Assembly (NCBI GenBank): GCA_902779305.1
Contig: CACZBD010000001.1
Location: 145,817-209,816 of the forward strand
Direction: 5' to 3'
From: an uncultured Lachnospiraceae bacterium
GTDB taxonomy: Bacteria > Bacillota > Clostridia > Lachnospirales > Lachnospiraceae
DNA: 64,000 nucleotides
In this document: positions 46,209 through 54,984 of the stretch, one piece after another
How the letters are laid out: each line of letters begins with the position of its first letter
Position numbering within the stretch: the first letter of the stretch is position 1
Made by a program: the position numbers and the translations under genes
Notes under the pieces: generated by a model
The model's input: the letters and a program-made list of their open reading frames with translations, nothing else
The model's database searches: none
Told to the model about the DNA's origin: nothing

Positions 46209-48050
46209 TTACCAGAACTTTTCCAGTTCCTCAAATAACAGATCCGGCTCTACAGGCTTGGACAGATGCGCATTCATGCCGGCCTGCATACTGCGTTGAA
46301 CATCCTCATCAAAAGCGTTGGCAGTCAGTGCGATGATGGGGATGTTTTTTGCGTCTTCCCGGTCCAGGGAACGAATGGCTTTTGTCGCTTCCAGACCGTC
46401 CATTTCCGGCATCCGCATATCCATCAGGATCGCATCGTAGTATCCCGGCTCGTGATCTGCAAACAGGGATACCGCGATCTTCCCATCCTCTGCATGATCG
46501 GCCACGATCCCGCGTGATGAGAGAACCGCCATCATGATCTCTGCATTGATGCTGACATCTTCTGCAAGCAGGATCCTGCGATCCTTAGACTTATCCGGGT
46601 CGCTCTTTGCACGGGGAGTTATGCTTCCGGCTTCTTTTCCGTCGGACCGCTCCAGTGTAACGGTTACCGTAAAAGTCGTACCCACCCCTTTTTTGCTGGT
46701 CACTTCGATATTGCCGTTCATCAGTTCCACCAGGCTCTTGGTGATCGGCATGCCGAGACCGGTACTGCCGTATTTGCTTGTGGATGAAGCGTCTTCCTGG
46801 CTGAAAGCATCGTAAATATGCGGCAGATATTCCTCGCTCATTCCGATCCCCGTATCCGTGAAAATCATCCTGACCGTAGTCATGCGCTCATTTCTGGCGG
46901 ATTCTTCCACGAGAAACCGCACCGTCCCGCCTTTTTGCGTAAACTTGACGGCGTTGCCGAGAATATTGATGATCACCTGCTTCAGCTTCATGGCATCCCC
47001 GATATAGTAATCATCCATCTTTTCGGATTTTTCATATTGATAGAGGATCCCCTTGTCATGACACTGGCCGCTGATGATCGTATTGACCTGTTCCAGCGCC
47101 TTGTTCAGGGAAAATTCTTCTTTTTTGATCGTCATCCGTCCGGATTCGATCCGGTTCATGTCGAGGATATCATTGATGATCTCAAGCAGATGCTGCGAGG
47201 AAGCGCCGATCTTTACAAGATAATCCTTCACCTGATCGCTTGCCGACGGATCGTTCATTGCGATGTTGTTCAGTCCGATGATGGCGTTCATCGGTGTCCG
47301 GATCTCATGACTCACATTGGACAAAAAGGCTGTCTTGGCTTGATTGGCATGTTCTGCTTCGGCGAGTGCTTTCTGCAGCTCCCGACGGTATTCCTCTTTT
47401 TCATCTTCCATGACAAAACTGTGCAGCAGGCAGGTGCCGAGCATATAGCCCATGGCATAGAAGGGCATGAGCGGATAGAAGACCTGGAACGTGATCAGCG
47501 CGATCATGGCAATCCCGAACAGACCGATCGTCAGATGCCTGATCTTTACGGACCCATGTGATTTTGACGTAATAAAAAGTGTGTATATGGAGGTCAGCAG
47601 AAACATCAGGATCTGAATGGTCAGAGTCAGATAGCGGGCGATATGCGCATGATAGACACCGTTCTCATCGATACTGAACAGGATCGGATAGAAGAAGTTG
47701 ATGAGAATGACGATCAGCTCAAACCACAGGAAACAACGGCCGACCACAAACAGTACTTTCTCGAATCTTGTGCCGCCGTTCAGATATTCGATGACATATT
47801 TGGTCCACAGCATTACCGCCGTCGCCATGGCCGCAAAATGGACGGAAGTGTCTGCGTACAACAGTGTTATGAGATGATGCTCGTCAAGGATGCCCCAGAG
47901 GAGATCCGTGATGTAATAGGCCATGACACCGATCAGAAAGGTCCGATAGGTGCGCTGTGCCTGCGTGAAGACTCTGCCTTTTCTGATAAGATCCTGATTG
48001 GTGATCAGCAGGATCACGGCAGCTAAAATTCCGATGATCGAATAGGTCAT
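46209..48050 (-). CDS. Membrane hybrid histidine kinase with receiver domain
   Basis: 613 aa. A seven-helix N-terminal membrane sensor occupies about residues 1-220, without a large extracellular domain. HisKA (about 240-305; [15 protein letters not shown]), HATPase (about 350-465; [28 protein letters not shown] G2 as STGLGMPI) and a receiver (about 490-610; [11 protein letters not shown], phospho-Asp in [13 protein letters not shown], Lys in LSKPVEPD) follow. It is distinct from the hybrid kinase at 34698. No cognate regulator is adjacent. The gene ends 8 bases from the convergent small protein gene. Confidence 0.93.
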   Translation of the reverse strand: MTYSIIGILAAVILLITNQDLIRKGRVFTQAQRTYRTFLIGVMAYYITDLLWGILDEHHLITLLYADTSVHFAAMATAVMLWTKYVIEYLNGGTRFEKVLFVVGRCFLWFELIVILINFFYPILFSIDENGVYHAHIARYLTLTIQILMFLLTSIYTLFITSKSHGSVKIRHLTIGLFGIAMIALITFQVFYPLMPFYAMGYMLGTCLLHSFVMEDEKEEYRRELQKALAEAEHANQAKTAFLSNVSHEIRTPMNAIIGLNNIAMNDPSASDQVKDYLVKIGASSQHLLEIINDILDMNRIESGRMTIKKEEFSLNKALEQVNTIISGQCHDKGILYQYEKSEKMDDYYIGDAMKLKQVIINILGNAVKFTQKGGTVRFLVEESARNERMTTVRMIFTDTGIGMSEEYLPHIYDAFSQEDASSTSKYGSTGLGMPITKSLVELMNGNIEVTSKKGVGTTFTVTVTLERSDGKEAGSITPRAKSDPDKSKDRRILLAEDVSINAEIMMAVLSSRGIVADHAEDGKIAVSLFADHEPGYYDAILMDMRMPEMDGLEATKAIRSLDREDAKNIPIIALTANAFDEDVQRSMQAGMNAHLSKPVEPDLLFEELEKFW

Positions 48051-48313
48051 GTTCTGTTCTCCGGAGTTTACGGTTCGTTGGATGTCAAAATCACTTTGCT
48101 ACGTTTCTATTATAGCATATATATCTGTATAAATATTCAGGCAGAAAGGAACCGGCCGGCAAGAAATTTTTTAATCCGCGCTGCAACTTTTTGCAACCTT
48201 GTATGCTCTATATAAATGTGAACAGCAGAATGCCGTTAAATGAAAAATATGCATGCAAACGGTATATTGCTTGTGAAAGGTGCTAAAATAGATATCAGGA
48301 GGTTGTAAGATCA

Positions 48314-50299
48314 ATGAAAACACCGCAGGAGTTAATTGAAAAGATCAATCAGGTTAAAGAAGGCAATCGGAATGCCTTTGCAGATGTATATAAAGAAAGC
48401 TACAAATATCTGCACACCTGCGTGATCCATATCGTGAAAAAGGAAGATATTGCGCAGGATATGCTGCAGGATACATATGTTGAGATCTTGAGGAATCTGG
48501 GACAACTCAAATCTTCCGGGGATTTCTTAAGCTGGGCAGCGACGATCGCAAACCGGAAATGCTTTGCGCAAATCCGGAAAGATAAGGATGTTCTTCTGCG
48601 TACGCAGACGAACGAGGAAGGCAATGATAATGATTTCTTTGAGAGCGTGGCAGATGATGAGGCGTTCATCCCGGAGAATATTTTTGATAATCGCTCGAAG
48701 ATCGAGATCGTCCGCAGCATCATCGATGATCTTTCGGATGTGCAGAGAGCCTGCGTGATCGGATTCTACTATAACGAGCAGAAGCAGGAAGAAATAGCGT
48801 CGCAGCTGGGCATTCCGGTAAATACCGTGAAATCGCATTTGAACCGCGCTAAGAGTAAGATCAAGGCATCTGTTGCAGATGTGGAAAAGAAACAGGGCGT
48901 CAAACTATACTGCGTGGCTCCGTTCATGCTGCTGCTCTTTGGTTACGAGACCAGAGCCTATGCGGCAACAGCGGCTGTTCCCGATATGCCGGCCGTACTG
49001 CGCACACAGATCGCCGGCATCCCATCTGCCGCCGGCGCTGCAGTGGCAGCAAAAGCCGGTACAGCCTGGGTGAAATGGGTGATCATCGCAGCAGTTGCCG
49101 GTGTATTTCTGCTGGCCGGTGTCGGCGGTGTTGTGAGTGCTGTCATTTATCAACGCTTTGTGGCCGATCGGAAAATAGAAGCGGAGCAGCAGGAGGAAGA
49201 AGAACAGGTGATCGACAAAGCGGATGCTGAGGCATTCCGGAATGCGGTTGATACTGATACAGAAGAAGATGGTGAAACGGAAGCAGTTGATGAAGCAAAT
49301 GCAGACGCAGATACAGATGCAGTTCTGCCGGATGCAGAAGAAGCCTTTCATGCATACACATCCGGTCTGACTTTTATCAGAGGAAGCCGGGTTCCGTTTG
49401 TTTCTACATATGATGATGATTATACTTCTGATCTGTCCGGCCAGCCGACCGGATATATCGAGAGTGCGACCGCTGATTTTGACGGGGACGGGGAAAAAGA
49501 ACTGCTGCTTGGGGAGATCATCGGGGAAGGTGAAGTGGGATTCACCATGTGCGAATACGACGGAGAAGTCAAACCGGTAGCGCATTACAAAACGTATGGG
49601 ATGATCTTTAATTCAGACGGTAGCGAAACGTTCGCATTTCTTTACGGATTTGATGACCGGATCTGTATCGGTGTCCGCACGCAGAGCAGCGTATATCTGA
49701 TCGGGGACGGGGAGCATATCCATGTGGACTTTATCAAGTACGACGGGCATGAGTTTATCGAAATGGGAACAAACCGGTATGCGGGTTCGGATATGTATGA
49801 CGATTTCGGCTTTGCGGATACGCTCAATGCCTGCGGCGTTCACACCGAGATGGAAGACGGTGAAGAGGAGATCCTGACAGCTACGGGCGGAATGCAGTTT
49901 TTCCGAACAAAGACGCTGACTTATGACCATAAGTATATCGACCCAAACAATGAAGGACAGGGATTAATCGCGCCGATGTGGCAGTACAAGATTGAAAAAT
50001 ACGACGGCGCGAAGTCGCTTGATGAGGTCAGGGAATCCAATCAGATCTTCTTCCGGGACGCAAGCTGGCGTCAGTTGCAGGAGATCGATCTGGCCGGCAT
50101 GTCAGGTGAGGAATTAAGAAGGGCGCGTAACGAGATCGTTGCTCTTCACGGACGTAGGTTTGACGATCCGGAATTACAGCAGTATTTTGATTCCAAATCA
50201 TGGTATTACGGATACATCGAGCCGGATGTTTTTAACGCTGCTGTTGAACTGAACGACGTGGAAAGATACAACATGGATTTCATCAAGAGATACGAATGA
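48314..50299 (+). CDS. Sigma-70-type factor fused to TM helix and extracellular YARHG domain
   Basis: 661 aa in one frame. N-terminal ECF-like sigma: region 2 about residues 18-90 and region 4 about 132-185 (EEIASQLGIPVNTVKSHLNRAKSKI). A linker rich in Ala (about 195-250) leads to one TM helix (about 253-278), an acidic spacer (about 290-345, alternating D, E and A), a domain with a DFDGDGEKE calcium-loop-like motif (about 390), and a C-terminal YARHG domain (about 588-661; RARNEIVALHGRRF, YFDSKSWYYG). The layout implies a sigma factor tethered to the membrane by an extracellular sensor. AGGAGG lies 11 bases before the ATG; an extended -10 TGCTAAAAT precedes it. Confidence 0.88.
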   Translation: MKTPQELIEKINQVKEGNRNAFADVYKESYKYLHTCVIHIVKKEDIAQDMLQDTYVEILRNLGQLKSSGDFLSWAATIANRKCFAQIRKDKDVLLRTQTNEEGNDNDFFESVADDEAFIPENIFDNRSKIEIVRSIIDDLSDVQRACVIGFYYNEQKQEEIASQLGIPVNTVKSHLNRAKSKIKASVADVEKKQGVKLYCVAPFMLLLFGYETRAYAATAAVPDMPAVLRTQIAGIPSAAGAAVAAKAGTAWVKWVIIAAVAGVFLLAGVGGVVSAVIYQRFVADRKIEAEQQEEEEQVIDKADAEAFRNAVDTDTEEDGETEAVDEANADADTDAVLPDAEEAFHAYTSGLTFIRGSRVPFVSTYDDDYTSDLSGQPTGYIESATADFDGDGEKELLLGEIIGEGEVGFTMCEYDGEVKPVAHYKTYGMIFNSDGSETFAFLYGFDDRICIGVRTQSSVYLIGDGEHIHVDFIKYDGHEFIEMGTNRYAGSDMYDDFGFADTLNACGVHTEMEDGEEEILTATGGMQFFRTKTLTYDHKYIDPNNEGQGLIAPMWQYKIEKYDGAKSLDEVRESNQIFFRDASWRQLQEIDLAGMSGEELRRARNEIVALHGRRFDDPELQQYFDSKSWYYGYIEPDVFNAAVELNDVERYNMDFIKRYE

Positions 50300-50353
50300 T
50301 CCGTAATCATACACGCATTTGTGTTATGCGATAGAAAGCGGAGGTGCAAAACT

Positions 50354-50788
50354 GTGAACATAATCGAGGAATGCCTTTATCCACAAGATCCTCCATTTGA
50401 AGATGACGGTACTGTCATTCTGATGCCTGACGACTTTGAATCCGAGAGATGGGTTGTAAAACTTACAAACAAAGAGAACAAAAAAGAGTCATGGGATTGC
50501 ATGATCACAAAGAGCATGACCATCGGAAGAGATCCGCAAAACGACATAGCATTCCCGAAAGGTTACGACCAAGCCATCAGCAGGCTGCAGTGTCGGATCC
50601 GAAGAGATCTTAAAAGCAGATTTCACATAATAAATGTGGAATATCAGGGAAAAGCGAACAATCCCATGTTTATTAACGGAGAGGCGCTGGAAAAGGGAAA
50701 ATCGCAGCTGATAAAAAACGGTGACGAAATAGCAATGGGACGGCACATATTTACGATTGAGTTTGAACAGATCGAACAAGAACTTTGA
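50354..50788 (+). CDS. FHA-domain protein
   Basis: 144 aa from the GTG located 9 bases after GGAGG. The FHA domain (about residues 45-140) has MTIGRDPQNDIAFP, then ISRLQCRI and NPMFINGEALEKG, the usual GR, SR and NG positions. FHA domains bind phosphothreonine peptides. The gene follows the sigma-YARHG fusion by 55 bases, so the two may be co-transcribed. No Ser/Thr kinase is in the window. Confidence 0.88.
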   Translation: MNIIEECLYPQDPPFEDDGTVILMPDDFESERWVVKLTNKENKKESWDCMITKSMTIGRDPQNDIAFPKGYDQAISRLQCRIRRDLKSRFHIINVEYQGKANNPMFINGEALEKGKSQLIKNGDEIAMGRHIFTIEFEQIEQEL

Positions 50789-50837
50789 GAAACTGTAGAC
50801 CAAAGGGGAGAAATAATGTACATGGCGAAATTGCCGC

Positions 50838-50909
50838 AAAAGTTCCCTAAACCATCTTGCGTTTTAGGGAACTTTTTGATATGATTGTGTACAAGAAAGT
50901 TCCCTAAGG
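50838..50909 (+). promoter_or_regulatory. Promoter with three GTTCCCTAA operator motifs, upstream of the Fic-like gene
   Basis: TTGCGT (50857-50862), 17 bases, TATGAT (50880-50885). Motif 1 AAAGTTCCCTAAA (50839-50851) lies upstream of the -35, its reverse complement (50862-50874) covers the spacer after the -35, and a third copy (50896-50906, AAAGTTCCCTAA) lies downstream of the start site, touching the AGGAGG. Motifs 1 and 2 form a perfect inverted repeat and could also make a hairpin in RNA. The arrangement fits tight repression by a dimeric or oligomeric factor. Confidence 0.65.
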
Positions 50910-50920
50910 AGGCTGTTGGC

Positions 50921-51868
50921 ATGAAAGGATCCTTTAGCATTATTCCGGATCTGCTACAGGAAAGAGCTGATTATCAGGCTCGCCTTAATCTTATTCCATA
51001 TGACGGTTCGCCGGAAATAAAAGAGAACAGCAGCGGAAAGTATTTATACATCAGAAAGAGGGTAGGGGGCAGACTGACTTCCACTTATGTAGATTTATAT
51101 ACTGAGGAGTTATATCAGTTACTGCTTCGCAATGCCAAAGAGGCACGTGAATTAAAAAAGCAGATTCGCAGAGTGGACCGGGAGCTGGCTGAGAAGGGAT
51201 ATGTGGGAGATGAACTGTCTGCAGAAGTCATTGTGAATCTTGATTTTGCCAGAGCCAATATGAAATCCAACATATATGATCAGGCAGTTCTGGAAGGCGT
51301 TGCTACAACATTTCCGCAAACCGAAGAAATAATAGAAAACGGTACCGTTAACGGAATGACCGCCGATGACGTGCAAAAGATTCTAAACCTTAAACATGCG
51401 TGGGAGTTCATTCTGGATAAGGACGTCATTCAGGCTGAGAGCAATTATTATCTGTTGTGTCATATTGCAAAACTTGTGAACGAAGGTTTCTTTTACGATG
51501 GCGGACGAATCCGCGGAGTTCCGGTGTCGATCGGAGAAACGGGTTATATTCCGCCTATTCCCGTGGAGTCTCAGGTAAAAGAACGCATCGATGAGATCCT
51601 CCATACTGACAAAGAAGCAATCGATATCGCGATCGATCTGTGCATGTACTGTATGCGGACGCAAGTTTTTATTGATGGTAACAAACGTGCTTCCGTACTA
51701 TTCGCCAACCACTTTATGATCGCTCATGGTCTTGGATTGATAGTCATTCCCGAAAATCATGTTCCTGAGTTTAAAAAGAAATTGGTCATGTATTACGAAA
51801 GCGCTGATATCAGGGAAATTCAAGACTTTCTTAAGAAAAAGTGTTGGCGAAAAATAAAAAAGAATTAA
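50921..51868 (+). CDS. Fic-fold protein with His-to-Gln change in the catalytic motif
   Basis: 315 aa from the ATG 8 bases after AAGGAGG. An N-terminal module (about residues 38-90, YLYIRKRVGGRLTSTYVDLYTEEL then a basic coiled helix) precedes the Fic core (about 115-300). The core motif, normally HPFxDGNKR, reads QVFIDGNKR (248-256), so the catalytic His is replaced by Gln and AMPylation activity should be lost. The segment QAVLEGVATTFPQ (121-133) aligns with the inhibitory-helix and EG part of the family. Candidate roles are DNA-binding regulator, partner protein or decayed toxin. TldD and TldE genes follow 38 bases downstream. Confidence 0.85.
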   Translation: MKGSFSIIPDLLQERADYQARLNLIPYDGSPEIKENSSGKYLYIRKRVGGRLTSTYVDLYTEELYQLLLRNAKEARELKKQIRRVDRELAEKGYVGDELSAEVIVNLDFARANMKSNIYDQAVLEGVATTFPQTEEIIENGTVNGMTADDVQKILNLKHAWEFILDKDVIQAESNYYLLCHIAKLVNEGFFYDGGRIRGVPVSIGETGYIPPIPVESQVKERIDEILHTDKEAIDIAIDLCMYCMRTQVFIDGNKRASVLFANHFMIAHGLGLIVIPENHVPEFKKKLVMYYESADIREIQDFLKKKCWRKIKKN

Positions 51869-51906
51869 AAAATGGAATCCCGGATATACGGAAAGGAAGG
51901 ATAAAC

Positions 51907-53340
51907 GTGAAAGTACCATTTTCAGAGTATTTGACGGAAATAGCACCGTCGGTAAAAAAAGTCATCGATGATCTGAAAAAAGACCACGATTATGTCAGTG
52001 CCTTATGCACCGATTCAAAAGGACTTTTGATCCGCATAGGTCACAGAGCAAGGACGATCTCCAACCGGACACTGACCACCGAAAGAGGCGTGGTCTTCAG
52101 AGTATGCCGCGATCAAAAGTATGCAGAGGTCGCTCTCAATACTGCAGATTGGAATGACACGGATGCCGTGATCAAAACGATCCGCGATGAACTCGACCGG
52201 CAGGATGAGATGCTTGGCCGGCTCGGTGTCAGTGTTTATGAGACCGGCATTTTGGAGGACGAGCCTTTTACATTTTTTGGCCAGAAGGAGGCAAAAAATC
52301 TTCCCGAGGCGGTTGATCTTGAAAAACTTGCAGGGAAGCTGATCTCCATATCCGATCGGGGAATGGAGATGGGTGAGGATGTGATCGAGTGCATCGCAAG
52401 AGCACAGTCCACACACATCAGCAAGATGTTCCTTACACCAAACAGGGACCTCAGACAGGCGTACGTTTACAGCGAGGCGCTCGTAGCAGCGGTTGTAAGC
52501 AAAGACGGCAAGGTCAGGGAAGATTATAAGACGGTATCGGGAATGAAAGGTCCCGAGCTGTTTGATGAACTGGAAGCCATTCTTCCCGAAGTGGTAAACG
52601 GAGCGGAGGAACTTCTTGGTGCAGAGTCCGTCGAACCGGGAGAATATGATATCATCACATCTCCTGAGGTAACCGGACTGATCGCCCATGAAGCATTCGG
52701 ACATGGCGTTGAAATGGATATGTTCGTAAAGAAAAGAGCATTGGGTTCTGAATATATCGGGAAGAGGGTGGCATCTGACAATGTTACCATGCATGAGGGT
52801 GCACTTTGTGCGGATAATGTTACCAGTTACTTCTTTGACGATGAAGGCGTTATGGCAGGCGATGTCACGGAGATCGAAAACGGGATACTGAAGTCCGGCA
52901 TATGTGATGCACTTGCAGCCAAAAGGCTTGGTGTAAAGCCTACCGGAAATGGCAAAAGACAGAATTTTTCCCACAAGGTCTATACCAGGATGACCAACAC
53001 CATATTCGATTCCGGAAACTATACAAAAGACGAGATGATCGCCTCCGTAAAACACGGATATCTTCTGGAAGGAATGCAGAGCGGGATGGAAGATCCCAAG
53101 CACTGGGGAATACAATGCATTATCCAAAAAGGCAGAGAGATCAGGGATGGAAAACTGACCGGAAGGATCGTTGCTCCCGTGATCATGACAGGCTATGTTC
53201 CGGATCTTCTCGGAAACATCACCATGTGTTCCGATGACAGAAAGGTCTTCGGAAGCGGAAGCTGCGGAAAAGGACACAAGGAATGGGTCAAGGTCGCCGA
53301 CGGCGGTCCATATCTTAAGACCAGAGGGAGGCTCGGATAA
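51907..53340 (+). CDS. tldD: TldD-like zinc metallopeptidase
   Basis: 477 aa from a GTG preceded by GGAAGG; the longer frame overlapping the Fic gene is less likely. The TldD family is supported by the zinc motif HEAFGH at 261-266 and the GHGVEMDMFVKKRALGSEY segment. TldD pairs with TldE (PmbA) to form a heterodimeric protease that degrades partly unfolded peptides, e.g. in microcin maturation and CcdA turnover. The downstream tldE start overlaps its stop by 1 base (TAATG), so the subunits are translationally coupled. Confidence 0.92.
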   Translation: MKVPFSEYLTEIAPSVKKVIDDLKKDHDYVSALCTDSKGLLIRIGHRARTISNRTLTTERGVVFRVCRDQKYAEVALNTADWNDTDAVIKTIRDELDRQDEMLGRLGVSVYETGILEDEPFTFFGQKEAKNLPEAVDLEKLAGKLISISDRGMEMGEDVIECIARAQSTHISKMFLTPNRDLRQAYVYSEALVAAVVSKDGKVREDYKTVSGMKGPELFDELEAILPEVVNGAEELLGAESVEPGEYDIITSPEVTGLIAHEAFGHGVEMDMFVKKRALGSEYIGKRVASDNVTMHEGALCADNVTSYFFDDEGVMAGDVTEIENGILKSGICDALAAKRLGVKPTGNGKRQNFSHKVYTRMTNTIFDSGNYTKDEMIASVKHGYLLEGMQSGMEDPKHWGIQCIIQKGREIRDGKLTGRIVAPVIMTGYVPDLLGNITMCSDDRKVFGSGSCGKGHKEWVKVADGGPYLKTRGRLG

Positions 53341-54626
53341 TGAAAATTGAGAAGATCGTACAACTTCTGAAAGAGAGCGGCGCATTTGCATGGAGGATCA
53401 CCGATACCCTTACAAAGGGTTGGGAGTTCTATTTTATCCGTCACAGTCTTGACCAGAACAGATCCAAGGATCTTGAGAATATTCAGATAACGGTCTTTGT
53501 ACTTTCCGAAGACGGAAAATCGGTGGGAAGCGCAACGGCAGAGATGGGACCTGATGAGACGGAAGAATATTGCAGACTCACGATCAGGGATCTCATCTTC
53601 CAGGCCGGACTTGTGAAGGATGCATATTATGAACTGAAAACGCCGGGGACGGATCCTGTAAGTAAAGAGCAGGAAATAGATATAAACGGCATATCCGCTG
53701 ATTTTATCGATATGATGAAAAATATCCGTGAGGATGATGTCACATTCCTGAACAGTTATGAGATCTTCGTTTCCTCGGTCAAAAGAAGGATCATAAGCAG
53801 TACTGGTATAGACGTTACGGAAACGTATCCCGTATCACTTCTTGAAACAGTGGTAAATGCCAAGGATTCCGAGCATGAGATCGAGTTCTATAAATTATAT
53901 GATTCGGGAACCTGTATCAGGGATGATATGAGCAGTGACCTGGGAAAGACTTTTCTCTATGGCCGCGACAGACTTACCGCTAAGAAAACTCCCTCCCTCG
54001 GAAAATGCGATGTTGTTTTTTCCGGTGAGGATGCTGTAAGGTTATACGAATTCTTTAAAGACGGACTGGATGCGGCATATATCTACATGAAGTATTCTTC
54101 GTTCAAAAAGGGCACGCCGATCGCGGATGATGTCAAAGGCGATAAGGTTACGCTGAAGGCCTTAAGAGAGCTTCCCGGCTCTTCGCTGAACAGAATGACG
54201 GATTCCGAGGGAAGCATCATTTATGATGAAGTACTTATGAATGAAAATGTTCCTGAAGCGTTTCACGGCGAAACAAAGTTTTCGTACTATCTCGGAGAAA
54301 AGAATACATTCATCCCCGGCAATTACGAAGTCAGCGGAGGAACGCATTCCAAAGAGGAACTTCTTAAGGGACCGGTTCTTGAATGTATCTTCTTCTCGGA
54401 TTTCCGGGTGGATACCATGTCCGGGGATATCTTCGGAGAGATCAGGCTCGCTTACCTGCATGAAAAAGACGGATCGGTAAGGCCTGTTACAGGCGGCTCT
54501 GTCTCAGGGAATATAAAGGATCTTCTCAAGGATATGAAGATGAGTACGGACAGGACCAGATATGACAGTGTGCTCATTCCTTCATACACAAGGCTTGCAG
54601 GAGTGACTGTTACCGGCGCCGAATAA
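53340..54626 (+). CDS. TldE/PmbA-like partner of TldD
   Basis: 428 aa. Overall length and placement match the TldE/PmbA subunit, which lacks the zinc motif; none is seen here. Motifs such as GNYEVSGGTHSKEELLKG and LAYLHEKDGSVRPVTGGSVSGN near the C-terminus are those of the PmbA/TldD family. It likely functions as the structural subunit of the TldD/E protease. The gene ends 7 bases before a structured repeat with a terminator. Confidence 0.88.
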   Translation: MKIEKIVQLLKESGAFAWRITDTLTKGWEFYFIRHSLDQNRSKDLENIQITVFVLSEDGKSVGSATAEMGPDETEEYCRLTIRDLIFQAGLVKDAYYELKTPGTDPVSKEQEIDINGISADFIDMMKNIREDDVTFLNSYEIFVSSVKRRIISSTGIDVTETYPVSLLETVVNAKDSEHEIEFYKLYDSGTCIRDDMSSDLGKTFLYGRDRLTAKKTPSLGKCDVVFSGEDAVRLYEFFKDGLDAAYIYMKYSSFKKGTPIADDVKGDKVTLKALRELPGSSLNRMTDSEGSIIYDEVLMNENVPEAFHGETKFSYYLGEKNTFIPGNYEVSGGTHSKEELLKGPVLECIFFSDFRVDTMSGDIFGEIRLAYLHEKDGSVRPVTGGSVSGNIKDLLKDMKMSTDRTRYDSVLIPSYTRLAGVTVTGAE

Positions 54627-54654
54627 TATGCATATGTTTTGGTGGAATTGACAG

Positions 54655-54680
54655 AGGGCCCGTAGTTGGGCCCTTTTCTC
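54655..54680 (+). terminator. Terminator after the TldD/E operon
   Basis: AGGGCCC / GGGCCCT with a 6-nt loop and a T-run. The stem is preserved by covariation in the second copy (63603-63623). Confidence 0.8.
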
Positions 54681-54698
54681 TTTGCAAGTCACAACAAA

Positions 54699-54778
54699 AG
54701 GCTGCCCCGAAGGACAGCCTGTATATGATCCGGCAGGAAGGACCCCGCCGGTAAGGGTTTATCCTTCGCGTCACTAAA
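54699..54778 (-). ncRNA. Candidate minus-strand structured RNA ending in an intrinsic terminator
   Basis: Read on the minus strand the repeat ends in a 9-bp hairpin with a UUCG loop and U-run, i.e. an intrinsic terminator. Before it stands the conserved hairpin whose loop reads GGGGTCCTTCCT, pyrimidine-rich and complementary to ribosome sites. No clear promoter was located, so this is an inference from structure and duplication. Confidence 0.3.
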
Positions 54779-54888
54779 GAAATCTTTACCCTTATCCGTA
54801 ATGAACCCCTAACCCCGTCCCCAAGAGCTCATTCTTCGGAGACATGGCAAACCCCAAGAGCTCCGGAAAAGTGTTGAAGGGAACAATA

Positions 54889-54964
54889 AACTCGTTAGAA
54901 AAAGTGCAACTCGCTAGAAAAAGTGCGTAAAATATGTTGAAACTCATTCTGAAAAGTGTATAAT
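54889..54964 (+). promoter_or_regulatory. Promoter of the first ATPase gene with three 19-bp direct repeats
   Basis: Units 54889-54907 and 54908-54926 are tandem and differ at one base. A third, more diverged unit (54941-54959) lies between TTGAAA (-35, 54937-54942) and TATAAT (-10, 54959-54964; spacer 16). The common core is CTCnnnnGAAAAaGTG. A shorter relative is at 54861-54873. The 110 bases between the structured repeat and these units also hold a 12-bp direct repeat CCCCAAGAGCTC (54819 and 54852). Confidence 0.65.
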
Positions 54965-54984
54965 ACAATTGGAGGGCCAGCGGA

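Larger units (their letters stand above)
54633..54778. repeat. Structured intergenic repeat, copy 1
   Basis: 146 bases, about 80% identical to 63581-63727. Contains a plus-strand terminator hairpin (54655-54674), a minus-strand terminator hairpin AGGCTGCCC-CGAA-GGACAGCCT (54699-54720; UUCG-type tetraloop in minus-strand RNA), and a fully conserved CCGGC/GCCGG hairpin (54730-54751) with loop AGGAAGGACCCC. Compared with copy 2, the first stem differs by a compensatory pair (C-G here, T-A there). Confidence 0.85.

Noticed and set aside
52015..53391. 458-codon minus-strand frame
   Set aside because: Antisense to tldD, with no known domain or ribosome site; tldD has a complete zinc motif.
54633..54778. 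Known riboswitch in the structured repeat
   Set aside because: Core motifs of purine, c-di-GMP, cobalamin, ZTP, fluoride and guanidine riboswitches are not present.
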